A stretch of DNA of 64,000 nucleotides, taken from contig NZ_JACHEG010000003.1 in assembly GCF_014201355.1 (NCBI RefSeq), positions 310,001 to 374,000 on the forward strand. The letters are read 5' to 3'. The DNA comes from Aliirhizobium wenxiniae (lineage in GTDB: Bacteria > Pseudomonadota > Alphaproteobacteria > Rhizobiales > Rhizobiaceae). The position numbers and the translations under genes are program-made. Under the pieces are notes generated by a model. That model saw only the letters and a list, made by a program, of their open reading frames with translations, was not told the DNA's origin and searched no databases. Numbering within the stretch: the first letter of the stretch is position 1; each line of letters begins with the position of its first letter. Shown in pieces: positions 25,101 to 34,268 of this stretch.

Positions 25101-27755
25101 ATCGACGCTGTTCTGTGCAGGATGTGCCGTGAGGTCTATGCCGAAAAGCCGTAACGCAACGAGTGCTGCGTCGACGGCTGCATCGTTATCTGAGTGGACG
25201 ATCAACAATTCGACCTTGAGGCGATGGGCAGCAGCGAGCTCGACTTTCGTACCGCCGCGACCGAGCAGCTCCTCTATCAACGCCCCCGTCTTGGCAAAGT
25301 CACCGTTCAAGAAGACGCATTCTGCCTCTTCCAAGGCAACTGAAAACGCGAGGCTGGGTCTCTTCGACCACACGTCCTCTCCAAGCTGTTCCATCGCGAT
25401 GGCGAGGTATCTGCACGCTGCGCCATAGGCTGCCGAACCGCGCGCCTTGCGAGCAGCACGCAGGTTCAAGGAAGCAAGGTCTTCAAGTTCGTTCTCGGTG
25501 AGATCTTCGGTACCGCCACGGTTGAGCTGATCCGCGATCTCGAAAAGGCTTGCCTCGCTCTCGCTTTCGTTCGAGGACAGCAACATCCGCTTTCCGAGGA
25601 ACCGATGCGAGGCCGCCCTCTCCTTATCGTCGAGAAGCAGGTAGGCGGCCTCGTGCACTCTGTCGTGCGCGAAGAAGAGGGAGCCTCCCATTTGGAAGAG
25701 CAGACCGCTGTCCAGAACATCCCTCAGAAGTCCGTCGAGCTCGTCGGTCGATATGTCGAGAATATCGGAATAGACGTCGAGTTTGACTGTGTTGCCAAAG
25801 CAGGCAAGCTGCTTGACGAGTTCGCCGGATGCGGCCGGAAGGTGCCTTAGTCGTTGCATCATCAGGTCAACGACATTGTCGCTGACATTCACACTGTTGG
25901 TCCGCTCTAATTCCCACTGCCATCCTTGCGCCGCCGGATCGTAATGAAGCAGGCCACGATCTACCAAAGACGCGACGAATTGCGTTGTGAAGAAGGGGTT
26001 TCCACCAGCCTTTTCGTACACGAGTTCGCTGAGTGGAAGTACCCGCCGCGACCTGTCGCCAAGGGCGTCCGAGATCATGAGTGCAATATCTTCGCGCCGG
26101 ACACCGCCAAGAGAGACGTCTTCGATAGTCACACCCGCAGCACTTAGTGACGTTATCCTCCGGTTCAACGGGTGGTCGGGGCCAACTTCGTTGTCGCGGA
26201 AAGCACCAACAAGTAACAGGGTCAGATCGTTGCCATGGAGAGCAAGGTCCTCGAATACATCCAGAGTAGAACCATCTAGCCACTGCAGGTCGTCGAGGAA
26301 AAGCACGAGCGGATGTTCCGGCCTTGCAAAGACGCTGACAAACTGGCGGAAGGCTTGCCGGAAGCGGTTTTGTGCCTCTCCGCCTGTTAGTTCCGCGAGC
26401 GGCGGTTGTGGGCCGATAACGAGTTCGAGGTCTGGCACAAGGTTCACCATCACTTGGCCATTAATCCCGAGTGCCTCTCCGATGGCACGCCTCCAAACGG
26501 CAAGACTTTCTTCGTCCTGGGATAGAAGGTGGCTCACCAGGCTACCGAAGGCCTGGGCAAGCGTGGCATAGGGAATTCCGCGCTTATACTGGTCGAACTT
26601 CCCGGCGGCAAAGATCCCGCGCGGTGGAACGAGGAAACGGTGCAGTTCGTTGATGACAGACGACTTGCCGATGCCGGAATATCCGGAAACCAGCACGACT
26701 TCCGTCTTGCCCGTATTTGCCACTCGGTCGAACGCAGCGACGAGTTGCCCGAACTCCCGTTCCCGGCCATACAGTTTCTCCCGGAAGAGAAGCTTCTGCG
26801 GCGCGTCGTCCGCTCCGAGTGCGAACTGGGACACCTCGCCCCGGGCGGCGCTTTCGCGAAAACATCTTTCCAGGTCAGCCCGCAAGCCGGTGGCGCTTCG
26901 GTACCGATCCTCAGCTTCCTTCGAGAGAAGCTTCATCACGATGTCGCAAAACGGCAGAGGTATCTCACCGTTCCTGATGTGGGCTGGTGTCGGAGTTCTT
27001 GCAACGTGACAATGGATCCACTCCATCGCGTCCCCAGCGACGAAAGGAAGCTCCCCGGTCGCCATTTGGTATAGGGTTATGCCGAGTGAATACAGATCAC
27101 TGCGCGTATCGATCGACCGGTTCATCCGTCCGGTCTGCTCGGGTGCCATGTAGGCAAAGGTTCCTGCAATGAAATCCGGAGGTGCTGGAGCCTGGCGTTC
27201 CCTGGGAAGCCGGGTTGCGATACCGAAGCCCGTCAGGCGGGCCACTCCCGTGGAGACATCGAACAGGATGTTGGCAGGTTTGATGTCCTTGTGAACTATG
27301 CCGATACCATGCATGCGCTCTATGGCCCGCACTATCGCTATAGCCGTCAGGAGAAGCTCATCGGTTTTGAACCGCCGACCTATGAGCTGTGACAGGGGTA
27401 TTCCATCCGCATCGTCGAGCACGAGACCCGTAAGGTTTTCCTCGTCCAAGATCGACCGTGGCACGACAGCCCAGTCGCTATCGAGGTACGGGGCCATCCG
27501 CATTTCGTTGGCCGCCCTCTGATCAAAATCCCTCGAATAGGCTTTGGATCTCGGACCTGCCAGAAGGATGCCATCCGGGAAGCCGATACCGCTCTTCAGG
27601 CCGCGTGCCAGGAAGTAATCGTCCCCTATGTGTAGGGCCACGAAGTGCCGGCCGTCGTAACCCGACAGGCGGGCTACTAAATCTTCACCGACATTCTCTC
27701 CAGAGTGGGAGAGGATAGCATTGTCTGACCTATCCATCATCGCATCATTTCCCAC
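22131..27755 (-). CDS. Mega-kinase: protein-kinase-like domain, AAA ATPase, TPR region, GAF, PAS, histidine kinase
   Basis: 1874 residues from GTG 27755 (GGAG about 9 nt upstream). Order: eukaryotic-type kinase fold about 30-300 with HKDIKPANILF at 155-165 and APEQ at 204-207; AAA/ORC-like ATPase with Walker A GYSGIGKSS at 358-366 and LFLDDLQWLDG; long TPR-like region to about 1360; GAF about 1385-1535; PAS about 1545-1660; HisKA with SHDVKQPL; HATPase with NLVINGMEAI, DNGPGV and GMGMGLAISR. The DFG metal-binding motif of the kinase fold is GFG (176-178), so serine/threonine kinase activity is doubtful. Such fusions occur in rhizobia and cyanobacteria as cytosolic stress sensors. A single receiver protein lies 146 nt upstream and is its likely partner. 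Confidence 0.92.
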   Translation of the reverse strand: MGNDAMMDRSDNAILSHSGENVGEDLVARLSGYDGRHFVALHIGDDYFLARGLKSGIGFPDGILLAGPRSKAYSRDFDQRAANEMRMAPYLDSDWAVVPRSILDEENLTGLVLDDADGIPLSQLIGRRFKTDELLLTAIAIVRAIERMHGIGIVHKDIKPANILFDVSTGVARLTGFGIATRLPRERQAPAPPDFIAGTFAYMAPEQTGRMNRSIDTRSDLYSLGITLYQMATGELPFVAGDAMEWIHCHVARTPTPAHIRNGEIPLPFCDIVMKLLSKEAEDRYRSATGLRADLERCFRESAARGEVSQFALGADDAPQKLLFREKLYGREREFGQLVAAFDRVANTGKTEVVLVSGYSGIGKSSVINELHRFLVPPRGIFAAGKFDQYKRGIPYATLAQAFGSLVSHLLSQDEESLAVWRRAIGEALGINGQVMVNLVPDLELVIGPQPPLAELTGGEAQNRFRQAFRQFVSVFARPEHPLVLFLDDLQWLDGSTLDVFEDLALHGNDLTLLLVGAFRDNEVGPDHPLNRRITSLSAAGVTIEDVSLGGVRREDIALMISDALGDRSRRVLPLSELVYEKAGGNPFFTTQFVASLVDRGLLHYDPAAQGWQWELERTNSVNVSDNVVDLMMQRLRHLPAASGELVKQLACFGNTVKLDVYSDILDISTDELDGLLRDVLDSGLLFQMGGSLFFAHDRVHEAAYLLLDDKERAASHRFLGKRMLLSSNESESEASLFEIADQLNRGGTEDLTENELEDLASLNLRAARKARGSAAYGAACRYLAIAMEQLGEDVWSKRPSLAFSVALEEAECVFLNGDFAKTGALIEELLGRGGTKVELAAAHRLKVELLIVHSDNDAAVDAALVALRLFGIDLTAHPAQNSVDTEYAAIWENLGGRPLTSFADLPLMTDAETLAVMRILTEMWPPAYFTDFHLCAIVTCKMVNLSLTHGRASASTQGLAWFGWLLGPLFGRFEEGLEVARFAQKIAISGDNRLDLARTGVALGLTATWTRPLAEALEIFEAADQVGRESGDIYYACYALSQSVQYRFIGGEHLDKVGSFSRQALSFTRDVGFQDAVDQIAVFERAIAALSGLTNGLATLSDNSFNEQDFEERLWRSPGSVAVCFYWTRKTMLRYLAEDFTGAITAASNVYPTPWIEIVQVQHVDYHFYGALALCGRSRQGDAVPGKADREQLDHHYRQLGEWAAGTGSETFAAKHLLISAEIADLDGRHMEAQQLYAASVMRARDNGFVQDEAVASEAASRFYGRLGLEQISRMYLTEARTAFQKWGAAAKVRQLERLYPFLPKTQQPAASALTTATVAVEHFDLSTVIKVAQTVSGEIVLEKLIDGLMRTVLEHAGASRAVLALGTDAIHVIEAVATTSDGGVVVVLGEAETRRFEYPNEILVDAMRTGETVIEDNASTASRFAHDAYVHSRRVRSLLVLPLVNQGKTIGALHLENSLAAGVFTRERLSILKLIASHAAIALENTRLYRDLERREAKIRRLVDADIIGVFMWNYEGDITDANNTLLAMLGFSRDDFLTGGLRWTDLTPREDWASDSLVVEEIKATGRARPWEKVFIHKDGHSVPVLIGAAAFDASETEGGVAYVLDLTERKRAEENIRASDLRYRMLQSEMAHANRVATVGQLSAAISHDVKQPLLSIVTSGAAGLRWLDRDPPNLGAARSALERMVSEGHRAGEVLNRTRALVRKSSPQSQVFSLCDLVSETISYVGVEVRANGIAIRMDALETDVQIAADRVQIQQVILNLVINGMEAITGAGISGGNLLITVGRGTAGTAYVDIRDNGPGVAPEMVASVFEAFNSTKPDGMGMGLAISRTIIETHGGSLAYRSNLPSGAVFSFTIPEAGTAPPASPPT

Positions 27756-27901
27756 CGAGGCTCCTGGAAATGTCGGATATCGCCAGTGTCAAAGCAAGCA
27801 TTTTGACAGTCAGCTCTCCCCAGCCCATCGTCTCACCACCTCGGTGGAGCGCGACAATCCTCTTCAAACGCAACGGCCACCACCATCGTCGCCGTTGAGC
27901 C

Positions 27902-28279
27902 CTAAGGGGCCTCCGAGGCTCCACGGGTCTGCGCATCTATCACGCAGCGCACGAGTTCGTCGGCGTCTATCGGCTTGTTGAGGAAATGGACTGCTCCGCT
28001 GTCGAGCGCCTTGGCCCTTGTGACGTCATCGTCCTGGGACGTCACGAAAACGATGGGAAGCGCACAATGCTGCCGCTTTAACTGGGCCTGAAGCTCAAGC
28101 CCACTCAGCCCCGGCAGTCGCTGATCCAATATCAGACACTCGACTTCATTCTGGCAATTTGAGGCGACGAAATCTTCTGCGGAGCCAAAAGCCCGCACCT
28201 CGTAACCATAAGACGACATCAGGTCCGCGTAGGCAACCCGTACCCCGTCGTCATCCTCCACTATGGCGATCGTCAGCAA
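27902..28279 (-). CDS. Single-domain response regulator (receiver only)
   Basis: 125 residues from TTG 28279, chosen because GGAG lies 8 nt upstream and the protein then starts MLTIAIVEDDDG, the usual receiver N-terminus; a longer frame to 28345 also exists. Receiver residues are intact: acidic cluster EDDD, phospho-acceptor Asp in CLILDQRLPG, Thr in FVTSQDD, and Lys in HFLNKPID. There is no output domain. It lies directly before and in the same direction as the mega-kinase, so it probably receives or relays phosphate from that protein. Confidence 0.85.
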   Translation of the reverse strand: MLTIAIVEDDDGVRVAYADLMSSYGYEVRAFGSAEDFVASNCQNEVECLILDQRLPGLSGLELQAQLKRQHCALPIVFVTSQDDDVTRAKALDSGAVHFLNKPIDADELVRCVIDAQTRGASEAP

Positions 28280-28707
28280 ATCATATGGCTCCGATGGCCT
28301 ATCTTGGAAAAGCCATGCCGGCTCTTCGGTATAGGTGTGACACAAAGCATTTCGGATTTTTTCATCAGAACTGATTTGCTCACAATGTCATTCAAGCGAA
28401 ACAAGCCTCCTGATCCCAGCGCGGCTTTCGCCGAAACCTCAGCACGTTCGGAGCCATATTCCGGTAGTCTGGCCCCAAGCATCCATCCTGTCGCAGGATC
28501 ACGAACTCATGCGACCTTATCAGACGGCAACCTCCCGTCCACCTACCTCTAGGTATAGAGCCGGACAAAAAACCGTTGTCGTGCGCGATGATACAATAAC
28601 GGAATCCTCTAACGTCATAGCGTGCTCCAGAACGCAAACTTCACCGGGGCAGAGTGCCTTACGGAATGGCGGTTGCCACCGACGGTGCCATAAAACCGGA
28701 GCCAGAC
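28280..28707. other. Divergent promoter region
   Basis: 428 nt between the receiver gene (minus) and the aldo/keto reductase (plus). Open frames on both strands lack ribosome sites and recognisable domains. The stretch near 28340-28390 is AT-rich and fits a promoter. No clear operator seen. Confidence 0.4.
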
Positions 28708-29574
28708 ATGACAAAGAACTTGAGAGCCATCGCGTCGGCATCGGGCACATTCAAAATCGGAGATTTCGTCATCAATCGCCTCGGCTTTGGCTCGATGAGG
28801 TTGACCGGGCGCGGAGTCTGGGGTCCGCCGGCAGACCGCGAGCAGGCGCTGGCGACACTTCGCCGCGCGCCCGAACTGGGTGTCAATTTCATAGACACCG
28901 CGGACTCGTACGGCCCGGATGTCGCTGAGGAACTCATCGGTGAGGCTCTGACTGGCCGCCACGACGTACTTATCGCCACCAAGGCTGGACTTAGGCGTCC
29001 CGGTCCCGATCAATGGATGCCACACGGTCGACCGGAGTACCTCGTCGAGCGCGCCAAGGGCAGCCTCAAGAAGCTCGGCGTCGAGCAGATTGGGCTCTGG
29101 CAGCTGCATCGCATCGATCCTCGTGTCCCTATGCAGGATCAGTTCGGCGCGATCCGCCAACTTCTCGATGAAGGCGTGATTGCCAACGCGGGCTTGAGCG
29201 AGGTCTCGATTTCCGAGATCGAAGTCGCCTCGCAGTACTTCAAAGTCGCGACAGTGCAGAACCGTTACAATCTGGTCGATCGCGGGAGCGAGGACGTTCT
29301 CGAATATTGCGAACGGAACGGGATCGGCTTCATTCCGTGGTTCCCGCTTGCTGCAGGTGATCTCGCACGACCCGGCGGCGTCCTCGATTCGCTCGCGAAG
29401 CGCCACGCCGCGACGCCCGGGCAGATCGCTTTGGCGTGGATGCTCAAGCGCAGCCCGGTCATGCTGCCCATCCCCGGTACATCGAAGGTAGACCACCTCG
29501 AGCAGAATGTCGCCGCCGCGCTTATCCGTCTGTCTGACGACGAATTTCAGGAACTGGACCGAAGCGTCCGCTGA
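28708..29574 (+). CDS. Aldo/keto reductase
   Basis: 288 residues from ATG 28708 (GGAG about 10 nt upstream; an in-frame start at 28654 is less likely). The family tetrad is seen: Asp and Tyr in [11 protein letters not shown], Lys in LIATKAG, His in GLWQLHRID. The C-terminal NADPH phosphate pocket is [15 protein letters not shown]. It folds as a TIM barrel and reduces aldehydes or ketones with NADPH. It begins a plus-strand run of metabolic genes to 33561. Confidence 0.92.
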   Translation: MTKNLRAIASASGTFKIGDFVINRLGFGSMRLTGRGVWGPPADREQALATLRRAPELGVNFIDTADSYGPDVAEELIGEALTGRHDVLIATKAGLRRPGPDQWMPHGRPEYLVERAKGSLKKLGVEQIGLWQLHRIDPRVPMQDQFGAIRQLLDEGVIANAGLSEVSISEIEVASQYFKVATVQNRYNLVDRGSEDVLEYCERNGIGFIPWFPLAAGDLARPGGVLDSLAKRHAATPGQIALAWMLKRSPVMLPIPGTSKVDHLEQNVAAALIRLSDDEFQELDRSVR

Positions 29575-29647
29575 CGGCCGCCGGTCGAATCCCCCGCTAT
29601 AGGCCAAGCGGCGGACGCCTTACCCAACTCTCCGATACAGGTGTATT

Positions 29648-30670
29648 ATGACAATTGACTCAACCGGGTATCAACCTAAGCCGCAGGAGGTTCACACGAG
29701 CTGGATCGCGGGTATCGCTGCCAGAACCCCAGCCGCGTATTTCGGGATGGTCCTCGGCCTAGCAGGGCTTGGAAATGCATGGCGTGCTGCCGAGCAAACG
29801 TGGCATATCGGTATCGCGGTGTCGGAGTATGTCCTCGCGCTCGCCGCGGCGGTCTGGGCGATATTGGTATTGCTGTTTGTGGCCAAGGCGGTTCTGGCTT
29901 CCGACAAGCTGAAGGCTGAGATCAATCATCCGGTCCAGTGTTGTTTCATCGGATTGATCGGCGTGGCGACGATGTTGATCGCCGGAGCAGTCGAACCCTA
30001 TTCTTATGCGGCCGGTGCCTTGCTTTTCGTGGTCGGGTTCGCTTTCACCGCGATCTTCGCGGTTTGGCGGACGGGGGGCCTTTGGCACGGTGAACGCGAC
30101 CCTGCTACCACCACAGCCGTGCTTTATCTGCCGACTGTCGCCGGAAGTTTCGTTACGGCCACGATCGCGTCCTCCCTCGGATTTCAGGACTGGGGTCAGC
30201 TTGCTTTTGGGGCGGGGATTTTCTCCTGGCTTGCGATCGAGTCGGTTTTACTTCACCGCCTGTTGACCGGACCAATGACGCCCCCGGCGTTGAGGCCAAC
30301 ACTTGGCGTCCAGCTCGCCCCCGCTCCGGTTGGCGCAGTAGCCTATATTTCCGTCAGCGGTGGCGCGCCCGACATCTTTGTCCACGCCATGATCGGATAT
30401 GGCATCCTCCAACTTGTCGTCCTCCTGCGTCTTTCGCCGTGGCTGCGCGAAGCGGGAGCTGTTATGGGCTTCTGGGCTTTCAGCTTCGGAGCAACATCCA
30501 TTGCTACGGCTCCCTTGAGGCTCCTTGGACACGGTGATACCTCAGCCATCTCAGTGGTCGCCCCGATCACCTTTGCGCTTGCGAACGTCTTTGTGCTCGG
30601 GCTCACGCTGATGACAATATGGCTGCTTGTTTCAGGCAGGATGTACGGCCAGCCCGCACCCGGGAAATAG
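29648..30670 (+). CDS. TehA/SLAC1-family membrane transporter
   Basis: 340 residues with about ten hydrophobic segments. The first span region AAYFGMVLGLAGLGNAWR matches the opening of TehA-like (voltage-dependent anion channel/tellurite resistance) proteins, and SYAAGALLFVVGFAFTAIF and FGATSIATAPLRLLG fit inner helices. Family members export tellurite-type anions or move dicarboxylates and small anions through a central pore gated by a Phe. It sits 73 nt after the aldo/keto reductase. Weak ribosome site. Confidence 0.8.
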   Translation: MTIDSTGYQPKPQEVHTSWIAGIAARTPAAYFGMVLGLAGLGNAWRAAEQTWHIGIAVSEYVLALAAAVWAILVLLFVAKAVLASDKLKAEINHPVQCCFIGLIGVATMLIAGAVEPYSYAAGALLFVVGFAFTAIFAVWRTGGLWHGERDPATTTAVLYLPTVAGSFVTATIASSLGFQDWGQLAFGAGIFSWLAIESVLLHRLLTGPMTPPALRPTLGVQLAPAPVGAVAYISVSGGAPDIFVHAMIGYGILQLVVLLRLSPWLREAGAVMGFWAFSFGATSIATAPLRLLGHGDTSAISVVAPITFALANVFVLGLTLMTIWLLVSGRMYGQPAPGK

Positions 30671-30675
30671 TACCC

Positions 30676-30695
30676 GCGTCTCGCCGTAGAGACGC
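30676..30695 (+). terminator. Hairpin after the TehA-like gene, no T-run
   Basis: GCGTCTC-GCCGTA-GAGACGC forms a perfect 7-bp stem starting 6 nt after the stop. Without a U-tract it is at best a weak or factor-dependent terminator or a 3' stabiliser. Confidence 0.4.
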
Positions 30696-30818
30696 CGCTC
30701 ACCCCAATTCCATTCACCAAGCGACCGCGCCGGGCATGCGCAGCCCCGACAATCGCTGGCCCTTTCCCGGATGAAACCTCTGTAAGGCCGTCGATTTACA
30801 GATCAGTTAGGAACCGTA

Positions 30819-31649
30819 ATGACCGCCACCCTCGAAACAGCGACAACGGAATACATCGACGTACCCGGGGCGCGGCTCGCCTACCGCCGGATCGGGCATC
30901 GGTCCGCAAGGAAACTCGTACTTCTCCAGCATTTCACCGGAACCATGGACGCATGGGATCCTGCTGTGGTGAATGCTCTCGCGGAGGTCAGCGAGGTGTA
31001 TGTGCTGGATAACGCCGGCGTCGGGGCTTCAAGCGGCACTACGCCTGACAACGTTGATGAGATGGCAACCCACGCGGAGGCATTTATTGAAGCTCTCGGC
31101 CTCGGTGAAGTTGATCTCCTCGGCTTTTCTCTCGGGGGCTTTCTCGCCCAGGTTATGGCCGTGCGGCGGCGAGTCACGATCGGCCGGATGATAATCGCGG
31201 GAAGCGCGCCGATGGGCGGAGAAGAACACCTCCTCGAGGTCGTGGGCGCAGCATTTGAGAAAAATGCCTCGGACGTCCGCCTCCCATTGTTCTTCACGCC
31301 GTCGGACAAAAGCCAGGCTGCAGGCATGGCTTTCATCAAAAGGGCTTTTAGCCGCACCAGCGACCGAGACCCCGACAACGGTAATTTCGTCAGCGCCCCT
31401 CAGGCAACGGCGATCATCGACTGGTGCGCTCGATCGGACCCCGATCACCAATCACTGAAAGCCATAGAGACGACCACGCTTATCGTGCATGGAAGCGATG
31501 ACACTATGTTTCCGGCTAGCAACGCGTACGTGATGTTCAAGAACATGCCGGATGCAACGCTTATTCTCTATCCGGATTCCGGCCACGGCGCGATTTTCCA
31601 GCAGCCCGAGGCATTCGTGGCGCACGTCAAGACCTTCCTTGAAGTCTGA
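30819..31649 (+). CDS. Alpha/beta-fold hydrolase
   Basis: 276 residues. The oxyanion-hole segment LLQHFTGTMDAWDP is near 30-44, the nucleophile elbow GFSLGG near 109 contains the catalytic Ser, an Asp lies in IVHGSDDTMFPASNA, and the catalytic His in PDSGHGAIFQ. This is the classical triad order. The closest general class is the haloperoxidase/3-oxoadipate enol-lactonase type. Substrate unknown. It is 24 nt upstream of the next gene, suggesting an operon. Confidence 0.88.
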   Translation: MTATLETATTEYIDVPGARLAYRRIGHRSARKLVLLQHFTGTMDAWDPAVVNALAEVSEVYVLDNAGVGASSGTTPDNVDEMATHAEAFIEALGLGEVDLLGFSLGGFLAQVMAVRRRVTIGRMIIAGSAPMGGEEHLLEVVGAAFEKNASDVRLPLFFTPSDKSQAAGMAFIKRAFSRTSDRDPDNGNFVSAPQATAIIDWCARSDPDHQSLKAIETTTLIVHGSDDTMFPASNAYVMFKNMPDATLILYPDSGHGAIFQQPEAFVAHVKTFLEV

Positions 31650-31673
31650 ACCATCAACCAAAGGGGTGATGAA

Positions 31674-32393
31674 ATGAATTCGCTCGTGAGCAAGATCATT
31701 GTTGCCCATGGTGGCCTCGAAAGGTGGAGGCAGTTCTCCCTCCTCAAGGCGCGCCTAGTCCAGGGTGGAGCACTGTGGACGCTAAAGGGTCACCCGGCAA
31801 CACTCGCAGAGACCACAATCACCGTGAACCTGCTGAAGGAGTGGGCGTCTCATTCGCCCTTCGGCCCGGAAGCAAAGATATCCACTTTCGAACCCGACAG
31901 GGTGGCTTTGAGCGATGCCCAGGGCAAGGTTATCGAGGAACTGCGCGATCCACGTTCCTCGTTCGTGGGCCATACGCTGGAAACATCCTGGAGCGAACTC
32001 CAGCTGGCCTATTTCGCGGGTATCGCGATGTGGACATACCTCAACATGCCGTTCTTGCTCGCCCACGAGGGCGTGGTGGTCGAGGAGCTTACGGATTGGT
32101 CCGAGAAAGGCGAAACCTGGCACAGGCTCAAGATCACGTTCCCCGCCGACATCGCAACCCACAGCACAGTTCAGACGATCTATTTCGGCGACGACGGCTT
32201 CCTCAAGCGCCATGATTACGACGTCGAGATCGCGGGCAACACACCGGGTACTCACTATATCGATGGATACATCGATGTTCAGGGTATCAAGATCCCGACA
32301 CGCCGCCGTATCTTCCCAAGACAGCCTGACGGTCAGCCGATGGCCGAGCCTCTGGTCGTCTCGATTGATCTGCACGACATCAAGCTCTCGTAG
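31674..32393 (+). CDS. Conserved protein of unknown function
   Basis: 239 residues, soluble, no signal peptide. The sequence opens MNSLVSKIIVAHGGLERWRQ and alternates strand-like segments with paired basic/acidic residues, ending IPTRRRIFPRQPDG and VSIDLHDIKLS. The pattern resembles the large beta-sheet LolA/outer-membrane-lipoprotein-sorting fold, which I would not claim firmly. It follows the alpha/beta hydrolase closely with GGGGTGATG before the start and precedes a terminator-like hairpin. Confidence 0.75.
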   Translation: MNSLVSKIIVAHGGLERWRQFSLLKARLVQGGALWTLKGHPATLAETTITVNLLKEWASHSPFGPEAKISTFEPDRVALSDAQGKVIEELRDPRSSFVGHTLETSWSELQLAYFAGIAMWTYLNMPFLLAHEGVVVEELTDWSEKGETWHRLKITFPADIATHSTVQTIYFGDDGFLKRHDYDVEIAGNTPGTHYIDGYIDVQGIKIPTRRRIFPRQPDGQPMAEPLVVSIDLHDIKLS

Positions 32394-32404
32394 TTGGACG
32401 TGCG

Positions 32405-32440
32405 CCCCGGCAGCGAACAGCTGCTGCCGGGGAGTTTACT
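32405..32440 (+). terminator. Strong hairpin ending the hydrolase operon
   Basis: CCCCGGCAGC (32405-32414) pairs perfectly with GCTGCCGGGG (32423-32432), followed by AGTTTACTC. The stem starts 12 nt after the stop of the unknown-function gene. The T-run is short, so strength is uncertain. Confidence 0.65.
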
Positions 32441-32541
32441 CTCTACCCGGCGATTGGCGAATACCCGATCTTACAAGAACCGACACTAGCCAACTGCGAA
32501 AAGTGCCACAGTAGATCGCAAACCAGGCCACGGAACACGAA

Positions 32542-33561
32542 ATGACCGACAACACCGAAAGCTATCTCGCCGTGCAAGCGGTGTCGCCCGGAAAGCTCGA
32601 GCTCGCCAGAAAGCAGATGCAGGCCCCTCGCCCCGGTTATGTCCGCATCAAGGTCGAAGCCTGCGGAGTTTGCCACTCCGACGCCGCCACGGTCGAGGGT
32701 GCATTCCCGATCGCCTGGCCGAGGGTTCCGGGTCACGAGGTTGTCGGAAAGATCGACTGGATCGGAGAAGGCGTAGAGGGCTGGAGCGTAGGCCAGCGCG
32801 TCGGCGTGGGATTCCTCGCAGGCAGCTGCGGACATTGCGCAGAATGCCGTTCCGGCCATCTCGTCAACTGCACCAACCAGGAATTCACGGGCGTGCACCA
32901 CGACGGCGGGTACGCCGAGTGGATGATCGCCAAGGCGTCGGGCTTGATGTCCATTCCCGACGACCTCACCGACGTCGAAGCCGCTCCGCTCCTATGCGCA
33001 GGCCTGACGACTTTCAGCGCACTCAGGAATTCCGGCGTCAAAGCCGGGGATCTCGTCGCCGTCGTTGGGATCGGTGGCCTCGGACATCTCGCCGTGCAAT
33101 ACGCACGGAGTATGGGATACGAGGTCGCAGCCATCGGACGCGGAGCGGCGGTGGGAGAGCTGGCAAAGCAGCTCGGTGCCCACCATTACATTGACAGCAC
33201 CATTGAGCCTGTCGACCAAGCACTTCAGAAGATCGGTGGTGCGGACCTGGTTCTTGCCACCGCCTCTGGCGGCAAGGGTGTTGCGGACACCGTAAAGGGT
33301 CTCAAACCCCGCGGTAAGACGATCGTTCTCGGCGCGACGCCGGAGCCGATCGAGCTTGCGTCCGGAGACCTTTTCTTCAAGGAACGATCGGTAGCCGGAG
33401 CGCTCACCGGGGATCCGGCCACCGGGGACACGACCCTTCGCTTCAGCTCGCTATTCGGCATCTCGGCGATGATCGAGGAATTTCCGCTCGAACGAGCGAT
33501 CGAAGCGTATCAAAAGATGATGCACGGCAAGCCGAGGTTCCGCATCGTTCTGAAGATGTAG
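32542..33561 (+). CDS. Zinc-dependent alcohol dehydrogenase (MDR family)
   Basis: 339 residues. Catalytic zinc ligands Cys44 (CGVCHSD) and His65 (PGHEVVG) and the structural zinc Cys96, Cys99, Cys102 and Cys110 are all present. The Rossmann motif VGIGGLGHLAVQYARSMGY begins near residue 174. It belongs to the AdhA/AdhT-like tetrameric NAD(P)-dependent group that oxidises primary alcohols or reduces aldehydes. It is followed by its own intergenic region. Confidence 0.93.
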   Translation: MTDNTESYLAVQAVSPGKLELARKQMQAPRPGYVRIKVEACGVCHSDAATVEGAFPIAWPRVPGHEVVGKIDWIGEGVEGWSVGQRVGVGFLAGSCGHCAECRSGHLVNCTNQEFTGVHHDGGYAEWMIAKASGLMSIPDDLTDVEAAPLLCAGLTTFSALRNSGVKAGDLVAVVGIGGLGHLAVQYARSMGYEVAAIGRGAAVGELAKQLGAHHYIDSTIEPVDQALQKIGGADLVLATASGGKGVADTVKGLKPRGKTIVLGATPEPIELASGDLFFKERSVAGALTGDPATGDTTLRFSSLFGISAMIEEFPLERAIEAYQKMMHGKPRFRIVLKM

Positions 33562-33733
33562 CCGGGGCTTGCCTTCGTTCGACCGCCATCCAGGGGCAAC
33601 CTTGGCTGGCGGCCCAAACGCGCGATTTGATGGGTCAAGCGCTCGAAAGCTGCCCCCGGCGCTCGCCGCTTACCGGGCTCAAGGATCACTGTGCCGGCCC
33701 CAAGCAAGCCAAGCGGACAAACCGGAGTTTGCC

Positions 33734-33997
33734 ATGACTGAAAGCCTGACAATTCAGGAAGCCATAGCCGACAGCTTGATTGCCCTCGTAAATGCGGCCG
33801 ACGGCTTAGACCAGCGCTCGTTTGCGGAGTTGCTCGAGGCGGAATCCCTGCGTCTGGCAAAAGGATCGCGGAGTGGGCTACAAGCACACCGATCGTCAAT
33901 GGAAGCCGACAGCCAACTCCAGTTCACCTTGAACCCGATCAGGCATCCAACTTCTTTCCCCTCAGCCACAGACACCGTTTCGATGTCTACGACGTGA
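33734..33997 (+). pseudogene. Short remnant, perhaps of a SnoaL/NTF2-like gene
   Basis: ATG 33734 with CCGGAG 9 nt upstream opens MTESLTIQEAIADSLIALVN then AADGLDQRSFAELL, like the first helix of SnoaL-like polyketide-cyclase/NTF2 fold proteins. After about residue 44 the in-frame sequence loses this character, while a shifted frame reads RIAEWATSTPIVNG and later RHRFDVYDVNLSPIL. A frameshift or internal deletion in a once longer gene is likely. The family guess is tentative. Confidence 0.35.
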
Positions 33998-34268
33998 ATC
34001 TAAGTCCAATCTTGAGAACGATGGACTGACCCTCGAGTAAATCGCGCGCCCGCTACTTGCGTTTGCGTCTTTGATCAGGCGCGCTACTACAAACTCTGCT
34101 GACCTGTCTCTTGGGATAGGTCGGGCCAAACCACAGTACAATTGTTCCCAACCGCCAGTCGTATATCCATTGCATAGGGCAAAGCATAAGCCGTTGCCCT
34201 AGTTTTTGTCGCAGGATCGACCGCAGCCTCGAGCGCGGAGAGATCCGCAAAGCGGTTGCAGGTGGACG
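33998..34268. other. Intergenic region before the first STAND regulator
   Basis: 271 nt. No gene or strong hairpin seen. It should hold the promoter of the gene at 34269. Confidence 0.4.
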
